DNA from: Mesorhabditis belari
Lineage: Eukaryota > Nematoda > Chromadorea > Rhabditida > Rhabditidae
Direction of reading: 5' to 3'
Assembly: GCA_958450365.1 (NCBI GenBank)
Contig: CAUEEP010000211.1
Coordinates: 124,001-188,000, forward strand
DNA: 64,000 bases
Shown: positions 62,873-64,000 of the stretch, in pieces
Numbering within the stretch: the first letter of the stretch is position 1
How the letters are laid out: the number at the start of each line of letters is the position of its first letter
The notes under the pieces: generated by a model
Databases searched by the model: none
Told to the model about the DNA's origin: nothing
Seen by the model: the letters and a program-made list of their open reading frames with translations, nothing else
Translations under genes and position numbers: made by a program

Positions 62873-62949
62873 GTTAGCTGATTGTCTTAGTTGTTTTTTT
62901 TCGGTTTTAATGCCACGATACGAGTCACTTGGCTTTTCCGTCTATAGGG

Positions 62950-63540
62950 CTTAGGCTTATAACAATAAAGTAAAGTAAAGAATGGCAAAGAAAGATTTCC
63001 GGAGAGTGGGTAGTGAGTTGAGACGTAAGGCGCGTCAGGGGTGGCCTTGTGCTCCAAAATACAAAGCGAACTCAGCTTATAACTCAGCTTACAAGAGAAA
63101 CAGTAGGATTTGACCAAATGAGATGAGCTATTCGATGCAGAATTTCACGCTTATCATGATGCTCATTTTCCTTCAAGGCGATTTTGATTTGTTAATTTGG
63201 AATGGAAAAGAGATAAACAGAAATAAAATAGAGAAAAAGATTATTTCTTGATGAAATGAAAAGCTAAAGTGCAAATTTAGCTTTTCATTTTCAATTTTTA
63301 TTTACAATTACAGCAAATTGTAAACACTTTTTTGAGTCTTCTTTGAAGCCAAAATTCACTTTAGGATTTCTAATTTTCAGTGATATCATTTTGGAAACTT
63401 TTCTATCAACTAAAAGATTATCTATGAAAGTTTAAGAATTTTCATTCAATTCGTGCAGTTTTTAATCGAAATTCAACAATTATCAATGCTAAATAGAAAT
63501 AGATTATGGTCGAAAAGATAAGAAATCACTATAAAGACTG
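62950..63540. other. AT-rich interval with duplicated block
   Basis: Contains the second copy of the 62459-62560 block and a partial A-box unit (GTAGTGAGTTGAGACG near 63010). No gene seen. Confidence 0.5.
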
Positions 63541-63615
63541 TAGAATATCGATATAGACTAGAATATCGATATAGACTAGAATATCAAGACTAGAATATCG
63601 GCTGTAGAATATCGA
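63540..63615 (+). repeat. GAATATCGATATAGACTA repeat
   Basis: Four imperfect 17-18-bp units. Confidence 0.85.
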
Positions 63616-63683
63616 TAACCTAGTGGATATTGGATAAAAACGTCATTTTCTTTTGAGTCCTTTCTAAAATAAACAAAAACTGT

Positions 63684-63757
63684 AACCGATAGCGGGTTCG
63701 AAACAGGGAACGTCCGGACCGCTCCGGACCTAACATACGATCCACTAGGCCATCGAT
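63684..63757 (-). tRNA. tRNA-like unit, tandem copy 1
   Basis: Minus strand: A box TGGCCTAGTGGATCGTATG, a GGTCCGG / CCGGACG pair in the middle and B box TTTCGAACCCGC. The T-stem is imperfect. Not a confident functional tRNA. Confidence 0.5.
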
Positions 63758-63866
63758 ACACACCCGAAAGCGAAAGCGTTAACTACCTATCGATAGCCTA
63801 GTGGATATTGGATATTAACCCGTTTTCTTTTGAGCGTTTTTCTAAGAAAAAAAATAAAAACCCGAC

Positions 63867-63941
63867 AGCGGGTTCGAACCCGGAAACGTCGGAACTCCTT
63901 CGGACCTATCCCACTACCCACTGGGCCATCGAGACACATCG
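63867..63941 (-). tRNA. tRNA-like unit, tandem copy 2
   Basis: Minus strand: A box TGGCCCAGTGGGTAGTGGG, a middle stem and B box GGGTTCGAACCCGC with a full T-stem. Better conserved than copy 1. The acceptor stem is again not clear. Confidence 0.55.
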
Positions 63942-64000
63942 TTCCACCGACAAAGCGAAAGCCTTAACCTTAACCCAGTAGCCTATCCATAGCCCACTGG

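Larger units (their letters stand above)
63618..64000 (-). repeat. tandem repeat of about 180 bp with one tRNA-like unit each
   Basis: Two units (from TAGTGGATATTGGATAAAAA at 63630 and TAGTGGATATTGGATATTAA at 63800) carry the same order: T-rich part, minus-strand tRNA-like unit, then GACAAAGCGAAAGCCTTAAC-like spacer. The window ends as a third unit seems to begin (CCTATCCATAGCCCACTGG). Confidence 0.85.

Overview
The window looks like a gene-poor, repeat-rich chromosome arm of a free-living (rhabditid-type) nematode. The evidence is short GT-AG introns with pyrimidine-TTTCAG acceptors, serpentine chemoreceptors of the Str superfamily, mariner, Tc3-like, maT and pogo-like DNA transposons, and degenerate copies of the nematode telomere hexamer TTAGGC inside introns and elements. 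Nothing bacterial or viral was seen, and I cannot name the species.

Five multi-exon genes were assembled by eye, with splice phases that agree throughout. (1) 425-5168 (+): an 11-exon, 424-residue major-facilitator transporter most like SLC22A18. (2) 7883-9745 (-): chemoreceptor A, five good exons but no exon for the last membrane segment. (3) 11153-17108 (-): chemoreceptor C, nine exons, 360 residues. (4) 18217-23526 (+): chemoreceptor B, nine exons, 352 residues, head-to-head with C. (5) 25922-38198 (-): an 11-exon, 381-residue peptide-type GPCR (FMRFamide-receptor-like) stretched over 12 kb by repeat-filled introns. From 38.2 kb to the right end I see no convincing host gene, only transposons, palindromic MITEs, SINEs, tRNA-like promoters and minisatellites.

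Mobile DNA includes a mariner at 51919-53157 with intact TIRs and a frameshifted transposase; a Tc3-like element at 59990-61597 sitting in the centre of a long palindrome; mariner relics at 5.7, 10.4, 35.5, 36.9 and 40.6 kb; a pogo-like relic at 7.3-7.9 kb; a tRNA-derived SINE in three full copies plus one fragment; a three-copy MITE with a telomere-like core; and two elements with 8-bp target duplications and TTGCGCA-rich ends. One of these last two (11293-12798) carries a maT transposase fragment joined to a 28S rRNA fragment and lies inside the last intron of chemoreceptor C.

Tandem arrays are extreme: most long introns carry their own private minisatellite (6 to 40 bp units), and several arrays are open in many reading frames without being coding. 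At least ten further tRNA-like A-box/B-box units, mostly without a matching acceptor stem, are scattered across the window, and two near the right end are themselves tandemly repeated. The genes share no single pathway: the receptors suggest chemosensory and neuropeptide signalling, typical of fast-evolving nematode arms.
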